Of a stretch of 10,568 nucleotides of DNA, positions 1 through 6,908 are shown piece after piece. The translations under genes were made by a program, and so were the position numbers. The DNA is from CAYLLT01 sp964591605 (GTDB lineage: Bacteria > Planctomycetota > Phycisphaerae > UBA1845 > PWPN01). The notes below the pieces were generated by a model that was not told where the DNA came from, searched no databases, and saw only the letters and a list, made by a program, of their open reading frames with translations. The stretch covers positions 1-10,568 of the forward strand of contig CAZQEN010000282.1 in assembly GCA_964591605.1 (NCBI GenBank), given 5' to 3'. Position 1 is the stretch's first letter, and each line of letters begins with the position of its first letter.

Positions 1-302
1 CGGATGTAGCGTTCGCCGTTGTAGACTGGTAACACCACCGAAACCAGGCCCGGCTCGACCGGCAGGTGCAGCCTGCTCAGGTCGCCGCTGCATAACTGCA
101 ATCGCGCGCGTTGGTACGCCTCGAATGCGGCCGCCGCCGGGCCGGCGCACCCCGGAACACCATGCCGTCGAAGCCAGGCCTTCAGCCGCTGGCGCAGGAT
201 GTACTGGCGACGTTTGCCGTCCCGCAGAAGCCGTGCTCCCCAGATCAGTGGCCTGCGGCGGCGCTCACACTTCCGCTCAGCCGTGTTAGAGGGATTCTGC
301 AC
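1..302 (-). CDS. Family 2 glycosyltransferase, N-terminal part, cut by window edge
   Basis: Reading the minus strand leftwards gives an open frame ending at the window edge with PVEPGLVSVVLPVYNGERYI. This is the typical first beta strand of a GT-A fold family 2 glycosyltransferase (hxVVhPVYN). Such enzymes move a sugar from a nucleotide-sugar donor to an acceptor, often in exopolysaccharide or cell-surface glycan synthesis. About 80 residues precede this strand and contain a basic stretch (RDGKRRQYILRQRLKAWLRR), so the protein has an N-terminal extension, unlike members that start within a few residues of the motif. There is no ATG in this frame; I chose the GTG at 302-300 (another GTG lies at 305) because GGGGAA lies just upstream, but the frame stays open to beyond 540, so the start is uncertain. 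The DXD and acceptor regions lie outside the window, so the substrate cannot be judged. It is divergent from the PEP-CTERM gene. The family call is fairly safe, the start is not. Confidence 0.65.
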   Translation of the reverse strand, partial: MQNPSNTAERKCERRRRPLIWGARLLRDGKRRQYILRQRLKAWLRRHGVPGCAGPAAAAFEAYQRARLQLCSGDLSRLHLPVEPGLVSVVLPVYNGERYI

Positions 303-649
303 CACTTCCCCGCGATCCCGCCGGCCGCGTCGGCGGCCTGCGGGCAGGAGGTTACCCGTAACGCGGCCCGCCCAACAAGGTCGCCGGCCCGCCCGGGCGA
401 AGATTCTGTCGGATGTCCGCCAGAATTTTCTGCGGAAGGGAGCACCACCCTCCGTTTGCCCGACCCGTAAGCTTCGATGCAACCACGACTTATGCCTTAT
501 TCTGCCGATCAGCTCATCGCCGCAAATCCTTTTAGGAAAAGCTCTTGTAATTGCCCGTCGGGTCGGGTAGCATAAACCACAGTCGCGAGCTTTGTGTACT
601 TCGTCTGGAGCGGGAAAAGCTTAGGACGACGTAGCAGGAGCTAAGTAAA
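303..649. other. Divergent intergenic region between glycosyltransferase and PEP-CTERM gene
   Basis: About 350 bases without a convincing gene. Short frames on both strands are arginine- and proline-rich and look like noise. The right half is clearly less GC-rich (about 480-600) and holds the candidate promoter of the rightward gene. AGGAG at 636-640, nine bases before the ATG at 650, is a good ribosome binding site. No terminator-like hairpin or RNA gene was seen. Confidence 0.5.
545..573 (+). promoter_or_regulatory. Candidate sigma-70-type promoter for the double PEP-CTERM gene
   Basis: TTGTAA (545-550) and TAGCAT (568-573) are separated by exactly 17 bases. Each matches four of six consensus positions. 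They lie in the least GC-rich part of the divergent region. Transcription would begin near 580, leaving a leader of about 70 bases before the ATG at 650. Position and spacing are seen; activity is inferred. Confidence 0.4.
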
Positions 650-2041
650 ATGGGAGAGAGAGAGAGAGGGAACATCCGTGCGCCGCGCACGGATGTAAGA
701 AGCAGTCATTTCCGACATCGGATCCCTGCCTTCATGGTGGCCGCGTGTTTTGCACTGGGGGCGTCCGCGCCCAGGGTGCAGGCCGTACCGCTGTCGTCGT
801 TGCAGGGCGGGGGGTCCATCCAGCAGGCCGACAAGCTCTTCACCAATTTCTCGGCAACGGTGACGGGCACCGACAACGATGCGGTGAATCTCAACCTCAT
901 CGACGTCGTCGGCTACACCTCGCCGAGCGGCGAACACGGAATCGTCTTCAAGGGCTCTCCGACGGGCCCGCCGATGATCTCCGTGGACCCGGGCCTGTTC
1001 GTCGATCTGCTCATCCGGTTCGACGTTTTCGTCCTGGATCCGCTGTTTGACATCGACGACCTGACGCTCAGCTTCGTCGCCTCGGCACCCAATGACGGGC
1101 ACGCCCAGGTCGTCGAGACGGCGCTGGCCGGCGATCCGGTAGTCGTGGCGGGTCAGACCTTCGTTTCGACTCCCATCCCCAATGTCACGACCTCGCACAT
1201 CGATCTCGCCGGGCAGTATCACCAGATCCATATCGTCAAAGACGTTGCGGTGATCGCGGGGGCGAACGTCGGCGCCTCGATCAGCGAGATCACGCAGACC
1301 TTCTCGCAGGTGCCCGAACCCGCCAGCCTCGCTCTGCTGGGAATCGGCTCTCTGCTGATGATCCGCCGGCGGCGCACTGCACTGCTGCCCGCGTTCGCCA
1401 GCCTGGCTCTCCTGCTGAACGCCGGTTCGGCCAGCGCCATCCCGCTGCAGACGCTCGTCAACACGCAGGACCCCATTGTCGAGTCCGACAAGACGTTTGA
1501 TAACTTCGCCGTGGTCATCAGTGATCAGGCGGGCAACTGGATCTTCGACCCGAACTCGATCAACGTGGCCACCCGCACCCAGGGACAGGATGTCTACCTC
1601 ACCTTCGAGGGCCTCTTTGCCGCTCTGTCCACTGTGCAGACGGGCTCCAAGGTGACCGTCACGATTGATTTCGACGTGCTGGTGACCGACGCCACCCAGC
1701 GGATCTCGTCGCTGGGCCTGTTCTTCAACGGTCAGCCGCTCAGCCCGGTGGATGGATCCGCTCAGGTCGTGGAGACCGTGACTGCCGGCGGGCCGCCGAT
1801 CGCCACGCTGAACGTCGCGAATCCGCCCGGTGTCCTGATCGACAGCGAAAACCTGCCGGCTCCTCCGCCCGCCTACACCGCGCTGCATGTCAGCAAGCGG
1901 ATCACGGTGGACGGCGGTGAGGCCAGCATCTCGACGATCTCGATCATCGAGCAGCGTTTCACGCAGGTGCCTGAACCGGTCACGCTGGCCGGTCTGCTGC
2001 TCGGCCTGCCGCTGGTCCTGCACCGTCGGCGGCACGCCTGA
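650..2041 (+). CDS. Exported protein with two tandem PEP-CTERM modules
   Basis: A 463-residue protein made of two copies of one architecture. Copy 1 has a signal peptide (hydrophobic core about 27-40, cleavage likely after VQA at 45), a beta-rich domain (46-220), and a PEP-CTERM signal (221-242: VPEPASLALLG, hydrophobic stretch, RRRR). Copy 2 follows with no gap: a second signal-like core (243-263, ending ASA), a second domain (264-439), and a terminal PEP-CTERM (440-463: VPEP, hydrophobic stretch, HRRRHA). The copies are clearly related: ADKLFTNF/SDKTFDNF, AQVVETALAG/AQVVETVTAG, and ITQTFSQVPEP/IEQRFTQVPEP. In known PEP-CTERM proteins the tripartite C-terminus is recognised by an exosortase, which cleaves it and releases or anchors the protein at the surface. 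No exosortase gene is in the window. The start at 650 is supported by AGGAG nine bases upstream; an alternative ATG at 734 lacks a ribosome site. An internal ATG at 1358 could start copy 2 alone. The role of the beta domain is not recognised. Confidence 0.85.
   Translation: MGERERGNIRAPRTDVRSSHFRHRIPAFMVAACFALGASAPRVQAVPLSSLQGGGSIQQADKLFTNFSATVTGTDNDAVNLNLIDVVGYTSPSGEHGIVFKGSPTGPPMISVDPGLFVDLLIRFDVFVLDPLFDIDDLTLSFVASAPNDGHAQVVETALAGDPVVVAGQTFVSTPIPNVTTSHIDLAGQYHQIHIVKDVAVIAGANVGASISEITQTFSQVPEPASLALLGIGSLLMIRRRRTALLPAFASLALLLNAGSASAIPLQTLVNTQDPIVESDKTFDNFAVVISDQAGNWIFDPNSINVATRTQGQDVYLTFEGLFAALSTVQTGSKVTVTIDFDVLVTDATQRISSLGLFFNGQPLSPVDGSAQVVETVTAGGPPIATLNVANPPGVLIDSENLPAPPPAYTALHVSKRITVDGGEASISTISIIEQRFTQVPEPVTLAGLLLGLPLVLHRRRHA
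654..668 (+). repeat. (GA)7 dinucleotide tract just after the start codon
   Basis: Seven GA units plus one G start two bases after the ATG and encode Gly-Glu-Arg-Glu-Arg-Gly. Gain or loss of one unit would shift the frame of the PEP-CTERM protein. Simple repeats at this position are a known substrate for slipped-strand phase variation in other bacteria; that it varies here is inference. Confidence 0.8.
672..696 (+). repeat. 25-bp perfect palindrome inside codons 8-16 of the PEP-CTERM gene
   Basis: ACATCCGTGCGC at 672-683 and its exact reverse complement GCGCACGGATGT at 685-696 flank a single central C at 684. In mRNA this would form a hairpin about 20 bases downstream of the start codon; in DNA it could be a dimeric operator. 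It encodes part of the unusually long polar N-terminus before the signal core, so it is probably not conserved for protein reasons. Confidence 0.85.
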
Positions 2042-2077
2042 CCGGGCCAACGCCCGCATTCACGAATGCCTTTTCCC

Positions 2078-2107
2078 GCAGCCCGTCCTGGTGACGGGCT
2101 GCTTTGT
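2078..2107 (+). terminator. Rho-independent terminator after the double PEP-CTERM gene
   Basis: GCAGCCCGTC (2078-2087), loop CTGGT and GACGGGCTGC (2093-2102) form a perfect 10-bp GC-rich stem, followed by TTTGTT. It begins 36 bases after the stop codon of the upstream gene and separates it from the small secreted-protein gene. Confidence 0.75.
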
Positions 2108-2143
2108 TGATGCGGGTTCCCTGAGCCGGCAGGAACTGCGCGG

Positions 2144-2171
2144 CGGCCGTGCGCCGCTCCCGGCACGGCCG
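2144..2171 (+). repeat. 9-bp stem hairpin upstream of the small secreted-protein gene
   Basis: CGGCCGTGC (2144-2152) and GCACGGCCG (2163-2171) are exact inverted repeats around a 10-base loop, about 80 bases before the ATG at 2252. It has no T tract, so it is not a terminator. It could be a leader structure or simply a palindromic filler element. Confidence 0.5.
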
Positions 2172-2251
2172 ACGTCCGCTTCAGCCCCGACCGACCTCCT
2201 GCCGATAGCGACATCCCGGAGCGATCCTGCTCGAACCAACGGGAGTCTGAC

Positions 2252-2503
2252 ATGTCGAAGAAGATGAAGTCCGGGCCGTATCTGCGATGGCCGTTCCTGA
2301 TTCTGGGGGTGCTGAGCCTGCTGGTGTTCTCCGCGGGGGCGGAATGCGATTCCGAGGCGCGGGCCTCGTTCCGCGCCGCGGCCACCGGACCGATCGGCGA
2401 CGGGGTCAAGAGCATCCTCAATGGCATCCTCGACGGGGCAATCGCGGCCATCGAGGAGGCCGGAGACGGCTCTTCGGCCGACGACTCTGGAACCTCTAAT
2501 TAG
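2252..2503 (+). CDS. Small secreted protein of unknown function
   Basis: An 83-residue protein with basic residues (KKMK) and a hydrophobic core (residues 13-29, WPFLILGVLSLLVFSAGA), with probable signal peptidase cleavage after AGA at 30. The mature part is about 53 residues: ECDSEARASF, then a Gly/Ile/Leu-rich probably amphipathic segment (GPIGDGVKSILNGILDGAIA, 46-65), then an acidic Ser/Gly/Asp tail. The single Cys at 32 sits two residues after the predicted site, so lipidation is conceivable, but the preceding AGAE is not a proper lipobox. GGGAG at 2241-2245, six bases before the ATG, supports the start. It is preceded by a strong terminator and therefore probably has its own promoter. 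I do not recognise the family; the layout resembles short secreted proteins often left as hypothetical in planctomycetes. Confidence 0.7.
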   Translation: MSKKMKSGPYLRWPFLILGVLSLLVFSAGAECDSEARASFRAAATGPIGDGVKSILNGILDGAIAAIEEAGDGSSADDSGTSN

Positions 2504-2585
2504 AGAATAAACCGGTGACGAGGCCCGCCTGGCCTCGGCGGGGCGGACGCGGCGCCCGCCCCGGATCCGGCGCCCAGGGCCGCCG

Positions 2586-2607
2586 AAAAAAATCGGGCAG
2601 AATCTGC
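2586..2607 (-). terminator. Weak candidate terminator after the GNAT gene
   Basis: On the minus strand GCAG-ATT-CTGC (2607-2597) is followed closely by seven T residues (2592-2586). The stem is only 4 bp, so this is a weak candidate. It lies about 45 bases past the GNAT stop codon, where a terminator would be expected. Confidence 0.25.
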
Positions 2608-2651
2608 GCCGACGCCTGCGGTTCCTGCGCCGGGCGGTCCGCGGCGCCGAC

Positions 2652-3209
2652 TCAGTCGTTTCCCCTGATCCAGCGCGAGCGATCGATGCTCATCTGCAGC
2701 ATGGTGTAATGCTGGCCGCCGGGATAGAAGTACTTCGTCTGCATCCCCACGTCGCCAAAGCCGCAGGCGCGATAACAGCGGATGGCACTGACGTTCTCCG
2801 GGAACACGACCAGGCTGACCCGATCGGCCGGGCGATGCCGGAAGGCGCATTGCAGCAGCAGGCCGACCATGATGCGGCCCAGGCCCTCTCCCCGGCGGCC
2901 GGTGGCGATCACGCAGTGTCCCATCCACAGGTGCCGCGGCTCGCCGGGCATCGGGTTCAGTTCGACATAACCGAGCGGCTCCATGTCTTCATCGCGGTAG
3001 AGCAGGAGCGGGCACGCGCCCTCGGTCGACCAGGCGATCACCTTGGCGGCGGTGAGGGGCGGAAACGTTTTGGGAGCCAGCCAGAGCAGCTCGCGGGCCG
3101 ACGGCGCCCAGCCGGCCACCAGCGCCGCCTTGCCCGGCATGAACGGGCTGAGGCAATACACGCCGTCGCGAATCACTTCCGATCGCACCGGGGCCGGGGA
3201 AACACTCAT
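2652..3209 (-). CDS. GNAT family N-acetyltransferase
   Basis: A 185-residue protein of normal GNAT length. GNAT enzymes move an acetyl group from acetyl-CoA to an amine; the substrate here cannot be told. The pyrophosphate-binding loop of motif A is seen as RRGEGLG (105-111, R/Q-x-x-G-x-G/A), following a strand (MGHCVIA) and leading into the helix RIMVGLLLQCAF. Motif B follows as VSLVVFPENVSAIRCYRACGF (131-151), where Asn139 and Tyr146 are the usual acetyl-CoA-side residues. The N-terminal half is less typical, with an aromatic stretch (ELLWLAPKTFPPL, 40-52) resembling uncharacterised GNATs rather than a named enzyme. GGAGG at 3220-3224, ten bases before the ATG, supports the start. It lies 94 bases downstream of the YbjQ-like gene on the same strand and may be co-transcribed with it. 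No signal peptide, so cytoplasmic. Confidence 0.85.
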   Translation of the reverse strand: MSVSPAPVRSEVIRDGVYCLSPFMPGKAALVAGWAPSARELLWLAPKTFPPLTAAKVIAWSTEGACPLLLYRDEDMEPLGYVELNPMPGEPRHLWMGHCVIATGRRGEGLGRIMVGLLLQCAFRHRPADRVSLVVFPENVSAIRCYRACGFGDVGMQTKYFYPGGQHYTMLQMSIDRSRWIRGND

Positions 3210-3303
3210 GGCTCCATGCCCTCCAACAAGCCGGGTCGCCTGGTGTGCATTCTACACCACCCGCGGAGCTGCACGCTCGACCCTCCCGCGTTCACCGGCT
3301 GGC

Positions 3304-3846
3304 CTATCCTGATTTGTCGGCCGGCGGTGGGGCTGGAGGCGCGAAACCCTGCTTGCGCACCGGCGGCTGCAGCGGCGCGGCAATGATGGCATCGCCGGAG
3401 GCCGTGCAGCGCCCGGCCGCCGTCCGCTCGGTGTGGACGTTCAACACGGCGTTCGCCCCGCGCTCGACCGCGGTCGCCTTGAGGGCCACAATCGCCTCCT
3501 CGGGTGAGCGGTATCCCTCGACCACCACCGCCTCCACCTGCCGCACCACCCGGAAGCCGGCCAGCCGATTCCCGGTCGACGTGGCGACGATCCCTTTGGC
3601 CAGTTCGTGACGCCGGCGATCCAGCTCCTCCAGATCCACGTTGTACTTCTGGAGCCGCGGGTGGATCACCGCCGGCCGGCTGCGCCGGATCGCCCGCAGG
3701 ATCCCCAGCACCGCCCGCTGCACGGCGTAAATCGCCACCAGCACGACGACGGCGTACAGAATCCACCAGCGGTACGCAACGAGGAGGTTGAGAAGCCCCT
3801 CGGCGTTGACCTCGGCGAGCAGATGGTGACTCCAGCCGCGCATCAT
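3304..3846 (-). CDS. Membrane-anchored protein with YbjQ-like domain
   Basis: A 180-residue protein with one strong membrane segment (about 19-42, LLNLLVAYRWWILYAVVVLV), a basic region just after it (RAIRRSRP, so the C-terminal part is probably cytoplasmic), a soluble domain (84-157) and a Pro/Ala-rich tail. The soluble domain runs GIVATSTGNRLAGFRVVRQV, then EEAIVALKATAVERGANAVLNV, then ASGDAIIA. This resembles the YbjQ (former DUF74) fold, a small pentamer-forming domain sometimes called heavy-metal-binding; the alignment is by eye and the function of that family is poorly known. Its start lies 29 bases after the rhamnosidase stop, so co-transcription is likely. Two ATGs are adjacent; AGAGG is only one base before the first and four before the second, so translation may begin at 3843. 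No clear metal ligands are seen apart from scattered His and one Cys. Confidence 0.6.
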   Translation of the reverse strand: MMRGWSHHLLAEVNAEGLLNLLVAYRWWILYAVVVLVAIYAVQRAVLGILRAIRRSRPAVIHPRLQKYNVDLEELDRRRHELAKGIVATSTGNRLAGFRVVRQVEAVVVEGYRSPEEAIVALKATAVERGANAVLNVHTERTAAGRCTASGDAIIAAPLQPPVRKQGFAPPAPPPADKSG

Positions 3847-3875
3847 GCCTCTATGTTAGCCGAAAGGGCGGTCGG

Positions 3876-6821
3876 TCACCTCGCGGCGGGAGCGGTAAAC
3901 CCGGCCGACACGAATGAATACGAACCCGAGGCCAGGGTGTAGACCGCCAGGCCCCGGCCGGCGCTCCGGGCGTAGCCCTCCGCGTCGGGAATCGGCGTCG
4001 CGCCGCCCGAAGCCCCGGAGGCCGGGACAAAGGCCGTGAACGTGACCCCCTCGGCCGCGCCGTCGAGCGTCTGACCCTTCGCGGCGATCGGCTTCCCGCC
4101 CTCCTTCACCGCCTCGGGCCCCGACGCCGGCAGCATCAGCGTGGCCGTCGTGTTCGCCGGGACGCTCAGCTCAACCAGCAGCCGGTCGCCGTCGATCCTC
4201 CAGTCCACCGCGATGCGCCCCCGGATCGAGTCGTAGTGGCCCCTGGCATAACTGAGCCCGCCGCCCGGCAGCGGCCGCAGAATCACGTGCCGGTACGACG
4301 GCTGCGACTCGTCGGGGTTGATGCCCAGGATCGTCCGCACCATCCACTCGCCCACCGCGCCGATCGCGTAGTGGTTAAAGGAGTTCATCCCAGGGTCCTG
4401 GAAACCATCGCGCTCCTTGCGCCCCGCGACCCAGCCGTCCCAGCGCTCCCAGATCGTCGTCGCGCCCTGCTTGATCGTGTAGCCCCACGACGGGATCGAG
4501 TCGTAGTTGATGAGCTGATAGGCCACGTCGTTCATGCCCGCCCGCGTGAGCTGGTTCATGAGCCGAACCGTCGTATGAAAGCCGGTGGACATGTGGTCCT
4601 TGTACGCGCGGATGGCCTCACGCATCTTGCGGGCTGCGATCGGGCGCTTCTCCGCCGGCAGCAGCTCCATATCGAGGGCCAGGGCATAGCCCGACTGCGT
4701 GTTGCCGCGGATCGTGCCATCCTCGGCGACGTACGCCTTGTTGAACGCGGCCTGGATGTCGTCGGCCAGCCTGCCGTATGTGCCCGCGTCCTCGCTGCGG
4801 CCCAGGATCTCCGCCATCTTCGCGACATAGCGGGTCGACTGGTAGAAAAACGCCGTCCCGAACAGCTCCTTGGGCACTTCCGTCCCGCCCGTCGGGAACC
4901 CGAAGTCGGCCAGCTTGAGCGTATCGCCGTTGAGCCAGTCGCCGTAATCGTTGTTCCGCTTGTTCTTCCACAGCAGGTCCGGGTTCTGGCCGTGGATCCA
5001 GTCGACCCAGCGGCGGGCGGCCTCGAAATGCTCGGCCAGCAGCTTCTTGTCGGCGTAATTCACCCAGTGGTACCACGGAACGAACACGCCCGCATCGCCC
5101 CACGCCGGTACGCCGGAGAAATACCTGTTCGGATCGAACGGATGCGGCGCGAAATCCGCGAAACGCCCGTCGGCGGCCTGGTCATCGCGCAGGTCCTGCA
5201 GCCATTTCGTGAAAAACGCCGCCATGTCCATGTTGAAGATGGCCGTCTGGCCGAAGGCCAGGATGTCGCCCGTCCAGCCCATGCGCTCATCGCGCTGCGG
5301 ACAGTCGGTGGGGATGCTGGGCATGTTGTCGCGCTGCGTCCAGATGATGTTGCTCCAGAGCTGGTTGAGCAGGGGGGTCGAGCACGCAAAAGCGTCGGTC
5401 TCCGGAGCCGACGAGCAGAGGACGCGGGCGGTCAGCGACTCGAGCGTCGGCCGCCAGGACGACCCGGCCGGCACGCCGGTGAGCTCGACGTAGCGGAAGC
5501 CGTGGTACGTGAAGCGCGGCTCCCACGTCTCCTGGCCGCCCTTCGTGATGTATTCGTCCTCCTGGCGCGCCCCGATGCCCGTCTTGTCATCGATGCGCAG
5601 GTTGTCGCGGTAGATATTCCCGTCGCTGCTGAGCATCTCGGCGTGCCGCAGCCGCAATCGGGCCCCCGGCCCCGCGCCGACCACCTTCAACCGGCAGACG
5701 GCCGCCATGTTCTGCCCGAAATCAAACACGTAGACGCCGGGGCTCGGTTCCTTGACCGCCACCGGCTGGACCTCGCTGGTCACCCGCATCGGTTCGTTGT
5801 GCTGCCACACGAGCTGCGCCGGCACCTGCTCCAGCACGTGCACCGGCTGCCACTTCGCGTCGTCAAAGCCGGGGGCGTCCCAGCCGGGCATCTCCTTGCG
5901 GGCGTCGTACCTCTCGCCGTCGAGGATGCAGGCCACCCGGATGGGCCCCTCCGTCGTCGACTTCCACGACCCGTCCGAGACGATCACCGCCTGACTCCCG
6001 TCGGCGTACGTGACGTGGAGCTGCACGAGCAGGTGCGGCCAGTTGCCGTACCACGCCCGGAGCTGCCAGGGCGGCTTGCCCGTGACCTGCACGATCCCCA
6101 CGCGCCCGGCGTACCAGCCGTCGGCCAGCATCGCCCCGACCGCGTTGTCGCCCGTCTTGAGCAGCGGCGTCACGTCGTATGCCTGGTACTGCACGCGCTT
6201 GTGATAGTTGGTCCACTCGGGGGCGAGGCGGTGATCGCCCACCGTCCGGCCGTTGAGGTGCAGTTCGTAAAGCCCCAGCGCCGTCACGAACGCGGTCGCG
6301 TGCTTGATCGGCTTATCGAGCTGGAACGACTTGCGCAGCAGGGCGGGCGGCAGGGACGGCAGGGGCCCGTCGGGCGGCGACTCGCTCTTGCCGATCCAGC
6401 GGGCCTTCCAGTCGGAGGGCTCGAGCAGCCCCATCTGGAACGTGGCCGGCTCGCTGGTCGTCGCCTGGCCCTGCCCGTCCCAGACGCAAACGTTCCACCA
6501 CACCCGCTGCCCGCTGGCCAGCGGCTTGCCGGCCCAGGCGATGTGCAGCGTCTCGTCCGATTCGATCTTTCCGCTGTCCCACAGGTCGCCCGTGTCCGCG
6601 GCGAGCGCTTGGGGGCTGCTCGCGACGCGGATCTGATACGCTCGCTGCATCGCCCCGCGGTCCTTCGACTCGACGATCCAGCTCAGCCGCGGCTGCCGCA
6701 CGCCCACGCCCAGCGGATTCACCAGGTACTCACACCGGAGCTGCGCGGGAACCAGGTTGCCCATGACGGCCGTCCCCGAAAGAACCATAAACGCCATACC
6801 CAGGCACATCACGCGAATCAT
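3876..6821 (-). CDS. Secreted alpha-L-rhamnosidase, glycoside hydrolase family 78
   Basis: A 981-residue enzyme predicted to release terminal alpha-L-rhamnose from polysaccharides or glycosides outside the cytoplasm, by the inverting GH78 mechanism. A signal peptide occupies residues 1-21 (hydrophobic core, end AVMG). Then come an Fn3-like domain (about 25-130, QLRCEYLVNPLGV), the rhamnosidase N-terminal beta domain (about 165-340, LYELHLNGRTVGD, MLADGWYAGRVG), a concanavalin-like domain (about 345-455, VYVFDFGQNMAA), the (alpha/alpha)6 catalytic domain (about 460-810), and a C-terminal beta domain with an Ala/Gly-rich end. The catalytic signature DCPQRDERMGWTGD spans 506-519; Glu512 corresponds to the general acid. 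Glu792 in ATTIWERWDGW corresponds to the general base. All key residues are present and the length is normal. AAAGGAA lies about seven bases before the ATG. It heads the leftward gene block. Rhamnose is common in plant pectins and algal ulvans, so a polysaccharide-degrading lifestyle is plausible, but the substrate is inferred. Confidence 0.95.
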   Translation of the reverse strand: MIRVMCLGMAFMVLSGTAVMGNLVPAQLRCEYLVNPLGVGVRQPRLSWIVESKDRGAMQRAYQIRVASSPQALAADTGDLWDSGKIESDETLHIAWAGKPLASGQRVWWNVCVWDGQGQATTSEPATFQMGLLEPSDWKARWIGKSESPPDGPLPSLPPALLRKSFQLDKPIKHATAFVTALGLYELHLNGRTVGDHRLAPEWTNYHKRVQYQAYDVTPLLKTGDNAVGAMLADGWYAGRVGIVQVTGKPPWQLRAWYGNWPHLLVQLHVTYADGSQAVIVSDGSWKSTTEGPIRVACILDGERYDARKEMPGWDAPGFDDAKWQPVHVLEQVPAQLVWQHNEPMRVTSEVQPVAVKEPSPGVYVFDFGQNMAAVCRLKVVGAGPGARLRLRHAEMLSSDGNIYRDNLRIDDKTGIGARQEDEYITKGGQETWEPRFTYHGFRYVELTGVPAGSSWRPTLESLTARVLCSSAPETDAFACSTPLLNQLWSNIIWTQRDNMPSIPTDCPQRDERMGWTGDILAFGQTAIFNMDMAAFFTKWLQDLRDDQAADGRFADFAPHPFDPNRYFSGVPAWGDAGVFVPWYHWVNYADKKLLAEHFEAARRWVDWIHGQNPDLLWKNKRNNDYGDWLNGDTLKLADFGFPTGGTEVPKELFGTAFFYQSTRYVAKMAEILGRSEDAGTYGRLADDIQAAFNKAYVAEDGTIRGNTQSGYALALDMELLPAEKRPIAARKMREAIRAYKDHMSTGFHTTVRLMNQLTRAGMNDVAYQLINYDSIPSWGYTIKQGATTIWERWDGWVAGRKERDGFQDPGMNSFNHYAIGAVGEWMVRTILGINPDESQPSYRHVILRPLPGGGLSYARGHYDSIRGRIAVDWRIDGDRLLVELSVPANTTATLMLPASGPEAVKEGGKPIAAKGQTLDGAAEGVTFTAFVPASGASGGATPIPDAEGYARSAGRGLAVYTLASGSYSFVSAGFTAPAAR

Positions 6822-6908
6822 GGATGTTCCTTTCCGTCAAAGCTGTCTCGCATGAACAGGCCGCTGCCGGCCCCCTGACATCATCGGCGGGGCCGAAAAA
6901 CTGTGGTG

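Noticed and set aside
641..2059. 472-codon open frame antisense to the PEP-CTERM gene
   Set aside because: It mirrors a real gene with signal peptides and sorting motifs. Its product is rich in Arg, Asp, Gly and Gln without domains, as expected of an antisense shadow in GC-rich DNA.
1873..2451. 192-codon minus-strand frame across the end of the PEP-CTERM gene and the small secreted-protein gene
   Set aside because: It runs through the strong terminator hairpin and two well-supported plus-strand genes and shows no domain signature.
3206..3766. 186-codon minus-strand frame overlapping the YbjQ-like and GNAT genes
   Set aside because: A low-complexity Arg/Gly/Ala product in a different frame from two genes with clear domains and better start sites.
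4236..6878. 880-codon open frame antisense to the rhamnosidase gene
   Set aside because: The opposite strand encodes a full GH78 enzyme with both catalytic Glu residues. The antisense product is Arg/Val/His-rich low-complexity sequence.
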